This document shows positions 50,101 through 59,450 of a stretch of DNA of 64,000 bases, in pieces. The translations under genes were made by a program, and so were the position numbers. The stretch comes from Strix aluco (Eukaryota > Chordata > Aves > Strigiformes > Strigidae): the NCBI RefSeq assembly GCF_031877795.1, contig NC_133954.1, positions 10,507,466 through 10,571,465 of the forward strand, in the 5' to 3' direction. Below the pieces are notes generated by a model. The model was not told where the DNA came from. It ran no database searches and worked only from the letters and a program-made list of their open reading frames with translations. How positions within the stretch are numbered: the first letter of the stretch is position 1; the number at the start of each line of letters is the position of its first letter.

Positions 50101-53100
50101 TTCTTAGAATACAGTGAGTGGTGAAATAACATGTAAGCTAATATATCTTTTAAACTTGAATTAATTTGTTCTATAAATGTCTTCCTCCTTGACAGTTTTC
50201 ACCATTATTCAACTTTTGCCTGTGCCCACATCATGCAATTGTGGGAAGGTGCGTGCACCTTCCTTTCTGCTACCTTTGCTGAGCACTTATGCTACCTACA
50301 TTATTGTGGTGACCAAAGTCAGTCAAATGTGCAAAACAGAATTTCTTACAACAAACTTTCTCTGTGTGTCTTCTGAATCTTTATACAATACAGCCAGCAC
50401 TTTAGCATATACAAGCAAGGAAAGCCAAGTGTTTTTTTTTTTTCCTTCTCCTACCTCTGCTTGGCAATATAAAGTTTTAATCAGAAATTAAGTCACTGCT
50501 CTCTTCTACTACCCATTGTCATGTAGAAAAAGCACTTTAGGCAGATTTCTTCCCCAACGCAATTGCTTTTTCTTAGGAAATCAATTCTTCCATTTCCATT
50601 TGTGTAAGATTACTACCTTGTCAATAGAATGTCTACATACAGCTATCAAACATAGTCTTACATCACTGATGTTCATGCAAATGAAGGTATCAATTCATTG
50701 AACATTAGCTACAATATGAAAAGAATTAGTATGTCTAATAAGCATAATTGCTCCAACATATACAGTCTCCTCAGAGAAAGCATTCCCTGTGTTAACTGGC
50801 ATTATAAACCCGTGCCTATACAACGTCTCACGCAAAATTGTGAAGGTGTATTTACCAGGTTTTTTTAATGTTATTTTACTAGCTTCAGAACACTCCTAGT
50901 TCTCGCAGACCATTTGATGACATCTTCAAGTATCTCCCATACTCACAATAACTCTTTTTCACTAGTTTTATGACTAGAGATGAATTATCTTATATGTACC
51001 AAGGGTTCTTTATTTTTCACTAGCCGAACAATTTTCACTGATTCCTCATCAAAATCATCATCAAAGTTATCGGGTAGAGGTGGAAGGACTGGGTCAAAGT
51101 TCTTCTGTGCTACAGTATCATGTACTACAAGCATTGCCTGCATAAAGGAAATAAGAAACAGCAATGTAATGGGGCAGTATTACAGTTTCCAGTTCTCAGG
51201 TTTTCAACATTACAGCAAACTTAAATCTCCCTTCCCTCACCATAAATCCAGAAAAAAAACATGTAGCAATTACCTTACCCATCATGTAAACTATATATTG
51301 GATATGTCGATATTTAAAGTAAATCCAAACAATAACAAAGCTCAGCCTAAATAAACTTACAGAATGGAGGTCGACTGTGGAAAGCAAAAGTTGAGAAATG
51401 GGATCCTTTTCTGCTCCCTCAGAAAACATTAAGGGGGGGAGGGAAGACAACATGGTGCATTATGCATGAAACGCCTATGCTGCATCTTCTCAATCTCCTT
51501 CACATCCTAAAGCCTGTGCAGGAAATCACAGTGCAATAGAACTACACTTTGTAGAAGGTTTTTCCCTTTCTCTTAGGGACTCTCCAATGTAACTTTCCCA
51601 TTACACTAGAATTTTGCAAAGAAATTTTGTTAAGGTCTCTGGTATGTTTACCCTGAGATGTGGTGTTGACAACAGCTGAAGTAGCTCTTTTTCTTCATTA
51701 TTCACTGGTGCAGTCTGCAATTCTTCTATTACCTTTAAAATAAAAATGAACCACCTCAAAATAAAAGGACTCCACCAAACAAGATCGTATATTTGCAAGT
51801 GAGTGTTTGCTAACTTCTATCATCCTTCAAAGTACTGTGCACAGATGAAAAACAATCCCAATCAATAGCACATGAATCCCAAAAGAAATGAAATCTTCAT
51901 CTGTTTTATTTTTATTAGATAATGCAGAAAAACATCATCAGTAATCAGGATCCTAGCCCCTAAACGTACATTTTAAGAATGACTCCGCCAATTAACTTCA
52001 GGAAAGTGTTCTGAAATTTTAAATTCTATATGGAATCTGCAAGTGATACGTGAAACAACACTCTTGTGCTTGTACTATGATAAAGGAGGTTAATCCTCTC
52101 TGTAAGCAGGTAGCATTACCCATGTGGAACATGCAACAGAAGTTCCCTTGTTCCCCTGCAATGCCTAGATACCAAAATATGCCCTGGAGTCTCAGGCCTT
52201 CCAAACAAAAGATTAGAGAAATAATGGAAGCATTCTTGGACTAGGCTGGTTTCATGGGAGAAGAGAGAAGGCGGGGGTGGGGAAGAAGAAGAGAGAAGGA
52301 GTTGAGGCAAGAGATATTTCCTTTCTCTGTCAAGGGTTCTAGATAGGGAAGTCATATAGTTCTATATAAAACTTCTCTACTTGCTTCTTTGGCTTGTTTA
52401 GAAGATGGTAATTTTGTACGACTTGACAGGCAGCAGTGCCAAAACTTTTAAGGAGGCAGTAGGCTATTTGTGGGAAAGGGGAGAGGGGGTATGCTGCAGG
52501 TTAAGATGGGGCAGTGGAGTCCCCTGGCTTTGCAAAGGAAGGAATTCTAGCTCTGAAACCTTTCACAGCCCTTTGCTACACTTTGGAAGGAAACCGGCAT
52601 AAGCCACTTAAAAGAGTTGTCAAAGGCAGTATAAATTTCACTTTTTCAGGCATGTGGCATGTTACAAACAAATCTAAGATACAGCTTTGCTCTGTGAACA
52701 GACTGGGGGATGAATTGATTGAGAGCAGCCCTGCAGAGAAGGACTTGGAGATACTGGCAGATGAAAACCCAGATACACAACAGCAATGTGTGCTTGCAGC
52801 CCAGAAAGCCAATCGTATCCCAGGCTGCATAAAGAGAAGCATTGTCAGCAGGTCGAGGGAGGCAATTCTCCTCCTCTACTCCATTCTTGTGAGCATCCGC
52901 AACCTGGAATACTGCATACAGTTGCAGGGTCCCCAGTACAAGACAGATACGGACCTGTTCAAGCGTGTCTAGAGGAGGACCATGAAAATGGTCCGAGTGC
53001 TGGAACACCTCTTCTAAGAAGAAAGGCTGAGAGAGTTTGGGTTTTTCAGCCTGGAGAAGAGAAGGCTCTGGGAAAACCTTATTGCTGCCTTTCAATACAC

Positions 53101-55725
53101 AAAGGGTGCTTAAAAGAAAGATGGAGAAAAACTTTTTACCAAGGCCTGCAGTGACAGGACAAGGGGCAGCAGTTATAAACTGAAAGAAGGCAGATTTGGA
53201 TTGGATATACAGAAGAATTTTTTTTTACTGAGGTACTTGGCGAATTGTTGGAACAGGTTGCCCAGAGAAGTTGTGGATACCTCACTACTGGAAATGTTCA
53301 AAGTCAGGTTGGACAGGGCTTTGAGCAACCTGATCTAGTGAAAGGTGGCCTTGCCCATGGCAGGGCAGTTAGAGTAGATGATCTTTCAAGGTCCCTTCCA
53401 ACCCAAACAATTCTATGCGAACAGCAATACTGCTTGGGCTGTAATGGATTTAAGTCCTTAAGACTGAATGCTTAGCTGGGATAGTCTATTGTCAAAAAAA
53501 GTATGAATGCTTTTTGCAGCCTCTCCCTTACGAAGACCATTAATAATACCCTTCTGTTCTACCTGTCCTTCTGTTCTACGTGTTGGTCTTCACTGGACAT
53601 TTAATGATATATTTCTGAGCTCTCATTTCCTTGACCAATCATAAGTGAAACTAGTCAACAGACTCCAAAGACAGCTGGAGAAGATGAGAAATACGCACAC
53701 ATACAGGACAACTGCAAAGCTTTGATCTGTTAGAAAAGCAGACTTAAATAATTGGAAAATAAGGAGACAAGAATTTTTACTCACATCTTCAACCAATCCT
53801 GCTGCACTATGTAAAACAGGAGTTGGACTCTGTCTTTCATAATGACGGAGTTTTTCATGAATCTGAAAAAGATTATTCAGGTATATTACTTACAGAGAGA
53901 TACAAAACTTCCTAAATACACCTACACTGGAATATTTTTATATTTAAGGAAAATAATTTTTCTGAGGTAAGCGTCAGAAAAATATCCTCTCTTAGGGTTA
54001 TTTTTGTTTTGTTTAGGAGTCTTTTAGTTTTCTTTTTGCTCATGTTAGTTTCACAGACAGAAAATCTGGCAAGACTCCAGCAGCATAAGGGGAAAAATGA
54101 AGCTATTTCACACTGCTTTTTAGCTACAGGGCACTGTATCCGTATTTTGACAATCAATGGAGAAATAGCTTCTCTGAACACCATATGTTAATTGTCAACG
54201 AATGTTCTTAATGTCTGTGCTTAAATAAATACATGCTGTGGTCAGTATAGAACTACATATTAAAAAAAAATCTCTGGCAAAGTGAACAGTTGAAAAATCA
54301 AGGGAACAGAGAATCAGTAACCTGTAAGGAAAATGTACGTTCATAAATGCACTTTTACCTTCATCAGATAGCTGAGACTCTTTTCACTGAAGACATCCCT
54401 AAGGAATCCCATTTCTTCTTTATGATTTGAATCAGGTCTTAGCTGAGATGTCAAAAGGGCCAAGGTTTCATGCAATCCTAAATTTAAGACAGAACAAAAG
54501 CTTTTTAGATAGCACGTCTCAGGGCACCTTCTACTGCAGACTTAACATCAGCTACATTTACTTGGGTACCATCTTGGTGATCATTAAGTTTGCAGAGAGA
54601 CTTATGCTTATCTTCCACTCATTTTGTAACGCTTCCTTCTTAAGCGGCAAACACAGTTTAAGATGTAACATATATCATATTAAGCTACCAAAACAATGTG
54701 TATTTTTAAAGACATTACTTCTGAAGTTTCCTCGTTCATGTTAATTATCCTTTGTTTCTAGAACAGCTAGCCCTCCAACAAACTCTGAGTTATTGGAGTG
54801 CCACAGATGACTTGCAAAATGACTGAACTACCTCCTTTGTTGCACAGTTACCAGCTCTACTTCCCAAACAACTTTGCTTACAAGTATTACCCTGCCCTTG
54901 CTACCTCTGAGGCATCTGTCAGAAGTCAGGTCTAACCAGAGGAGGAAAGGACTGGCGTACATTTTTCACTGCAGTGGAAGCAAAGCTTGTGGCTAGTTTT
55001 CCAAAAAGTGCTTAAATCAATATCCCAATTTTGCAGGGCACAGGGCCAGACAAATGTTAGGTTTTCCCTGGTGCACCATGACTGGGAAAACAACAGAAAA
55101 AAAAGGGGGGGGGGGAGGGCGCACTAAAATCTGGTCCTTTGGCTATTCTCTCTGTGAACTTTAGAGTGCATTTGGTTCCAGGAGACTCAAACTCACTTCT
55201 GCTTTAAAACTCAGTATCATTAGTGTTCATGACTTCACCCTGGGTAGCATACTGGAGAAGCTGGTTAGAAAGCCTTGAATGGAACCACTGCTTTTTAAAG
55301 CAAAAGGAAGAATATTAACAAAGCTTATCAACACCTATTCAGAAAGTATTAAGAAGTGGCACAGCAAGCAGCAGAGGTACAAGGGCTGATCTTTAAGGAG
55401 CAGCACAGAAGCCAGTGTCACACTGAGAGGTTCAAGTCTGTCCATAGGAGCCTGTCTACCCCTATTCAGAGGCTCCAGGGTTCTTATGAAACTAGGCGTT
55501 TCCTGAAATCTGACTAACTTGATTCATTTTGACTTTGTATACTCCACCTTCCTCGTATGCTTTTAGGTAACTGCTAAAAAAATCTAGTTGAACTACCTTA
55601 ATTCCATTTTATTTAACTCCAGTTTGAATCAGTTTCCTGTGCGGAACACATACACTAAGATTTCAGTCACTGATCTGTTGAAAGCATGCAGATTAGTTAC
55701 CTGAGTCTTCCGAAAGCACTGGCAT
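35008..55725 (-). CDS. MPP3: MAGUK p55 scaffold protein 3 (MPP3), 18 coding exons
   Basis: Membrane-associated guanylate-kinase scaffold that organises cell-junction and polarity complexes under the plasma membrane. Joining 18 exons gives 1761 nt, 586 residues (human 585), with every phase consistent. From the N-terminus: tandem L27 (about 10–120; [29 protein letters not shown]), PDZ (about 137–220; [29 protein letters not shown]), SH3 (about 229–297; [20 protein letters not shown]), a HOOK/linker with [12 protein letters not shown], and a guanylate-kinase-like domain (about 385–575; [48 protein letters not shown]) ending [10 protein letters not shown]. The ATP P-loop is degenerate (VVLIGCLGAKL), as in other MAGUKs, so it should bind ligands and not act as a kinase. 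Confidence 0.97.
36073..36195 (-). CDS. MPP3: MPP3 exon, residues 487–527 (GK)
   Basis: Encodes [20 protein letters not shown], then a Lys-rich stretch and SEEISAPL. The acceptor is tgttcacag and the donor CTT|gtaagt. Confidence 0.95.
37085..37193 (-). CDS. MPP3: MPP3 exon, residues 450–486 (GK)
   Basis: Encodes [20 protein letters not shown], then [16 protein letters not shown]. The acceptor is ctttttag and the donor GAA|gtaagt. Confidence 0.96.
37986..38079 (-). CDS. MPP3: MPP3 exon, residues 419–450 (GK)
   Basis: Encodes [20 protein letters not shown] and [11 protein letters not shown], the GMP-site-like segment. The acceptor is tcttgtag and the donor ACAA|gtgagt. Confidence 0.95.
39481..39561 (-). 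CDS. MPP3: MPP3 exon, residues 392–419 (GK)
   Basis: Encodes [20 protein letters not shown] and EYGVAVP. The acceptor is ttattag and the donor CCAC|gtgagt. The GxxGxGK nucleotide loop is absent. Confidence 0.95.
40236..40400 (-). CDS. MPP3: MPP3 exon, residues 337–392
   Basis: Encodes [16 protein letters not shown]…, then [19 protein letters not shown] and VVLIG, the start of the GK domain. The acceptor is cctctacag and the donor ATTG|gtgaga. Confidence 0.96.
40812..40853 (-). CDS. MPP3: MPP3 exon (42 nt), residues 323–337
   Basis: Encodes [14 protein letters not shown]. The acceptor is aatttacag and the donor ATAG|gtgaga. It is also phase 1 at both ends. Confidence 0.93.
   Translation of the reverse strand, partial: KTVTAKDTSTDST
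42582..42602 (-). CDS. MPP3: MPP3 microexon (21 nt), residues 316–323
   Basis: A 21-nt exon giving YDQSSDK across its junctions, matching the human YDQPCDK linker. The acceptor is aactacag and the donor AAAG|gtaggt. It starts and ends in phase 1, so skipping it would remove seven residues without a frameshift. Confidence 0.9.
43768..43832 (-). CDS. MPP3: MPP3 exon, residues 294–316 (linker)
   Basis: Encodes [20 protein letters not shown] and PL. The acceptor is tctattag and the donor TTAT|gtaagt. Confidence 0.93.
45589..45785 (-). CDS. MPP3: MPP3 exon, residues 229–294 (SH3)
   Basis: Encodes [18 protein letters not shown]…[13 protein letters not shown]…[10 protein letters not shown], the SH3 core. 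The acceptor is cttttaaag and the donor AAAG|gtttgt. Confidence 0.96.
46818..46892 (-). CDS. MPP3: MPP3 exon, residues 204–228
   Basis: Encodes [20 protein letters not shown]…, the last PDZ strand and the linker to SH3. The acceptor is tttctcag and the donor AAG|gtatgc. Confidence 0.95.
48369..48454 (-). CDS. MPP3: MPP3 exon, residues 175–203 (PDZ)
   Basis: Encodes [20 protein letters not shown]…ISQIL. The acceptor is ttttcag. The donor gtctgc is a poor match to consensus, but the protein continuity is clear. Confidence 0.94.
49960..50041 (-). CDS. MPP3: MPP3 exon, residues 148–175 (PDZ)
   Basis: Encodes [18 protein letters not shown] and [10 protein letters not shown]. The acceptor tatttcag is preceded closely by a run of 18 G on the sense strand (50065–50082). 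The donor is AGTG|gtaact. Confidence 0.95.
50065..50082. repeat. Poly-C on plus (poly-G in MPP3 sense), 18 nt
   Basis: Lies 24 nt upstream of the MPP3 exon at 49960–50041, so the pre-mRNA carries an uninterrupted G18 near the 3' splice site. Confidence 0.9.
51000..51137 (-). CDS. MPP3: MPP3 exon, residues 102–147
   Basis: Encodes [20 protein letters not shown], then an acidic DDDFDEES linker and the first PDZ strand ([13 protein letters not shown]). The acceptor is ttatgcag and the donor TTG|gtacat. Confidence 0.95.
51652..51732 (-). CDS. MPP3: MPP3 exon, residues 75–101 (L27)
   Basis: Encodes [20 protein letters not shown]…TPHLR. The acceptor is ttttaaag and the donor AGG|gtaaac. Confidence 0.95.
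52655..53417 (+). mobile_element. CR1 LINE fragment
   Basis: The plus-strand sequence resembles the CR1 ORF2 end ([34 protein letters not shown]) followed by the CR1 3'-UTR and its end CAATTCTATG. It is 5'-truncated, with stops and frameshifts, and antisense to MPP3. The left boundary is approximate. Confidence 0.92.
53785..53862 (-). CDS. MPP3: MPP3 exon, residues 49–74 (L27)
   Basis: Encodes [20 protein letters not shown]…EDV-type L27 sequence. The acceptor is ctttttcag and the donor GAT|gtgagt. Confidence 0.95.
54359..54477 (-). CDS. MPP3: MPP3 exon, residues 9–48 (L27)
   Basis: Encodes [15 protein letters not shown]…[17 protein letters not shown]. The acceptor is aaatttag and the donor AAG|gtaaaa. 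Confidence 0.95.
55701..55725 (-). CDS. MPP3: MPP3 coding exon 1 (start codon)
   Basis: Encodes MPVLSEDS plus the first base of the next codon, with donor gtaact. The same exon continues as 5'-UTR to 55811, where an acceptor catttcag shows that a further noncoding exon lies upstream. Confidence 0.9.
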
Positions 55726-58700
55726 GGCTTTGTTCTTAATCTTAGAGACAAATGTTCAACTTAAATCAACACGACTGTTTCTTCTTTCTGGACTGCGATT
55801 CAGAGGCAGTCCTGAAATGAGCAAAGATAATACCTAAGCTCAAGCATGTGAGAAAAATGTCAATCACGTAAAAATACTAAGTTCCTAGTATGTTTTTCTC
55901 TCAAATGTTCAGTTTAAACTGAATCGGGCAGAGTCCTGCAGTTATTCTGCTACACAAGTAACAACATGAAAAATATTATGTTATATAATAACCATATGGT
56001 ATCTTGGATAAAGCTGATGCTGAAGTGAGCAGATGCTTCCCTATTCTATTCTCAAGATAGTTTTAGAAGGCCTAAGTAACTGTCTGAAAAGGCAGAAAAA
56101 AGGATGCTGGAGAATGGATGTCTAAAAGCACCGATGAACACCATATGCACAGAAATAGAGCATGCAAGAAGACACCGTCACAACAAGATGTTCCGGGGCT
56201 TCCTAAAAGCACACCTCAAAGGAATTTACATCCCCCAGAGCATTCTGATGCAGGCGTGCTACAATTACGTTCAACTTAGTAAAGCTAGCAGAAGTGTCAT
56301 TCCACAAACCTTTGTCATGGGTACTAAGGATGCTACAACAAATAAGGCTACTTCCATTGCTCAGAAATTCCATTAGATGTTTCTATTGCTGATTTTTCTT
56401 GTCATCGAGAGCAAATGACTCCAGAGCAAATTCATTTCAAACTGAAAAACGGAATCTATGCTTATAATCGCCAGTCCAAGAGGAAACACTTTGTGCGTTC
56501 CAGGGCATTTAAAATCCCGGTCATGCTCATAAAACGCTTGCAGAAAAATAAACAGCCATAATAGCACACAAAAAGGATTAGAAAGAAATGTGGCACACTA
56601 CAACTCTTTTCTAAATGCAATAAAGGATGCTCCTTGCGTTTCTCTTTATAGATAAATCTCTGACATTTTTATCACATGACACAAATGTGATGGTTTTGTG
56701 ATTCGATTTCATTTTGATTAGCTGCCTGAAAATACCATAGTAGTGCAATTGGCAAATTAGCATATACCAGTTCAGCTTTTTCTAGCTTCCCAAGTTTCTC
56801 TGCAACATACTGAAATATTAAGCTCAAAAGTCACCTGTCTTTTGCACCCTGTATTTTCTACTCCAATGCTTAATCAGTTCACCTGGGCATCAAAACATAA
56901 TTGAGTTCTTTAAGCAAGTGAACTGAAAGTGTTGAAATTTCACTCTAATCCACGGATCGTACTCCTGTGATTACATATACTACACATTTATTTAATGAAC
57001 TTTCAGAAGCATTTTTATTTATTGCTTTGAAGAAATAAACATTTCACACACCCACCCACATACTTCATGCCAAAAGAAACATATAGGCAATTCATTCAAC
57101 AGCTCTGGTTCCTTGACTATTGCATTTCATTTGACATGTATTTAAAAGACTTCTCTAATTATCAAGAAAGGGAACTTTAATTGTATGCTCTTTATAACAA
57201 TGTGTGCTTCCCACAGAAAAACTTATTTAGCACCAAACCCCAGGAAAACCCGAGTTATTTTCCAGACTCTTAGTGAAAAGGCATCCCACAGGGGAATCTG
57301 GAAAATACATGTTTTAACATCTCAAAAACCCAACAGTAAACTCAGGAGCACCAGAATTAGATGAGTTAGGCACAGAAATCAAAATGGAGGCTTCCCCTAG
57401 AGGCATTTCCCACGCTCTGTAAAAATCCTGTTAGCCAGGACTGATTAGAATGAACACTCAAAAGAATTAAAAGCATTCATACCAAATAATGTCACCAGGA
57501 CTCTCCATGTCAATACTCAGGGCTGGCTTCAAGGTATTAAATTCAGCCCCAGCATATGATATTTTGCAAGAGGGGCTCAAAATGTCCCTTCATCACTGTA
57601 GTATGAATAGACCCAAATACACTTTTCCTCTTTAAAAATATCTACCCTAAACCATAATTGACTTTTCACACCTATCCTTGCCCAGCTGTTTGCAAGACAG
57701 AACATTTGAGCCACCTTCCTTGACTGTTAATATTGGGAAAGGGCTAAATAAACTGAACTGATGCTCTACGTGGGGTCAAAGAAGGGGGATTAAACAGAAG
57801 TATATGCTTTGGCATAACACCATTACCTCAGAAAATAACCCTAGTGTGGTTCACTGCATAATATAACAAAGTTTCTGTAATCCAGCTATATTGGTCAAAG
57901 CAGTAGATCGCAATTTTGAAAGCAGTTTCATTTTAACATCTTTCCAGGACATCACCCCAATGATTAGGTCAGAAAATCTATCTGCATGCTAACAAGATCA
58001 CAGCTGATAGCTGTGACAGAGGATTTCTCCTCACTTTCTTTTTGTGTACAATAAGCGTCCAAATGTGACCGAACGTCTTTCACTGGGCACTATACCTATT
58101 TTAGCACTACGAGAGCGACTGCTCTGATGGCCGAGCGAAGCACAGAGAAAACCGCACGCGGTTCCCTGTTCGGCACCACGGGGACAGGTGCTTCGTCCGA
58201 GCTCCCACACCGGGCACGCCACACGAATCCGCTTTTCCGGGTAACAACGCCATGGGACCGGACGCCGCCCGTGGGCCGGCGGCCTGGGCTCAGCCGGGCG
58301 CCCCTCAGGCGACCTGGGGGCTTGGTGGGAACCCGAGGGGCTGAGCATGGCAAAGCGGACCCGCTGCCCGAGCAGGCCTTTCCCGCTCCGGAGAGAGCTT
58401 TCCATGCGCTCCACGGGCACCGACGACTCAGCCGGCGGTGAGGCCAGCGCGGCCGACCCTCCTCACGGCCTCAGCCACCGCCCAAGGCGCATGGCGCGAG
58501 GTTACGCCCGGGGTCGGGCTGCCCGCCCGCCGGCCGCGAGACGTCCTTCTACAGACCCGCTTCCCCAGGCGCGAGGCCGGGCCCTGCCAGCACCTCTCCG
58601 GTTCCATCTCCGCCACCCGAAGGACTCCGCAGGGCTTCCGCCAGGCACGGCCCCGAGCCCTCAGCCAGAGCCCGCCAGACAGACCGTAGCGGACCCGCGG

Positions 58701-58851
58701 GCTGCCACCACTCCGGGGCCAGCACCTCAAAGGCAGCGCCAGAGCCCGGCCCGGCCCCGCCCGGCTACAAAATGGCGTCGCCCTACCCGCCTCTGCAGGT
58801 ACGGAGCCGCGCCGCGCTCCGGGAGGAATGCTGCCGCCGGGCGAGCGTTAC
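55726..58851 (-). other. MPP3: MPP3 5'-UTR exon part and 5'-UTR intron
   Basis: 55726–55811 is 5'-UTR in the start-codon exon, with acceptor catttcag at its upstream edge. About 3 kb of intron then separates it from the CpG island. Two facing ORFs at 56104–56376 and 56373–56567 lack coding features. No repeats are recognised. Confidence 0.65.
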
Positions 58852-59450
58852 CTGCGGCTGCGGGCCCAAGCCTGGCCCTGTGCGGTGCTGGGTGCCTGTC
58901 TGCCCGCCCCAGCAGGCCACGGAGCAGCTCCCTGCCGCTCGCGTCCCTGCAGCCCGCTGCGCGCCTCGCTCATGCGCCCTTGGAGCCGTTCTACGCGCCG
59001 CCTCCCTCCCTCCCCCCCAGCCTTGGTGGGGCCGGGGCCGGCTGCGGCGCGCTTAGCTCGTCGTGCACCGGTGGGGATTCGCCGCGAAACCGCAGCGCAG
59101 AGCCGGGGCGGCAGCGCACTCTCAAGCCCAGCGGCTGCGAGCGAGGGATTTCGCCCCACAGGTGGCGGCGTCAGACGCGCTTTCCCGTGACGAGCCCCGC
59201 GCCCCTCCGGGGGAGCTCGGGGGGGCCTCCGGGGCGCCGTACCGACCTGGGCCGTTGCCGCGACCCAGCCCTGCTCTGCGCCACCCGGACTCCAGAGCCC
59301 CCTTTCCTGAAGTCACCCGTGGGGAGTGAGTGTCGATGGCGGTGAGCGTAGCCGTCGGTCCCGTAGCTAGCAGTGGTCAGGTGTGCTGTGGCCTCGGAGG
59401 ACACCGCGGTGGCTTTCTGGATTTTTTTGTAGGGGGATTCATCCCAAGAG
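58100..59450. promoter_or_regulatory. MPP3: CpG island, probable MPP3 promoter
   Basis: Dense CpG and GC-rich sequence upstream of MPP3. A minus-strand donor CCGCAG|gtaacg at 58846–58852 could end the noncoding MPP3 first exon. On the plus strand a YY1-like AAAATGGCGTC (58769–58779) overlaps an ATG followed by a splice donor, so the island may be bidirectional. Exact start sites are not visible from sequence. Confidence 0.7.
58772..58798 (+). CDS. Possible first coding exon of a divergent plus-strand transcript
   Basis: The ATG opens MASPYPPLQ and is followed directly by CAG|gtacgg. A second in-phase candidate exon is at 59531–59587 (acceptor tctcacag, donor AAG|gtaaag), reading ADRIGQRPGHGQEAIQALK. 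I do not recognise the protein and find no clear third exon. It could be a noncoding divergent transcript or chance. Confidence 0.2.

Larger units (their letters stand above)
35188..55700 (-). other. MPP3: MPP3 introns (17 between coding exons)
   Basis: Introns run from about 0.4 to 2.1 kb. The 51733–53784 intron contains a CR1 (52655–53417). Homopolymers lie at 36501–36515 (A), 39013–39030 (T), 49771–49791 (A), 50065–50082 (C on plus) and 55105–55115 (G). The intron at 42603–43767 contains an unexplained 97-codon minus-strand ORF. Nothing else is recognisable. Confidence 0.85.

Noticed and set aside
56104-56567. Two adjoining ORFs (90 codons plus, 64 codons minus) in the MPP3 5'-UTR intron
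   Set aside because: No similarity recognised and no convincing splice signals or transcript context.
58347-59345. 332-codon plus-strand ORF in the second CpG island
   Set aside because: Low-complexity Pro/Arg/Ala sequence caused by GC content; several overlapping frames are equally open and no domain is visible.
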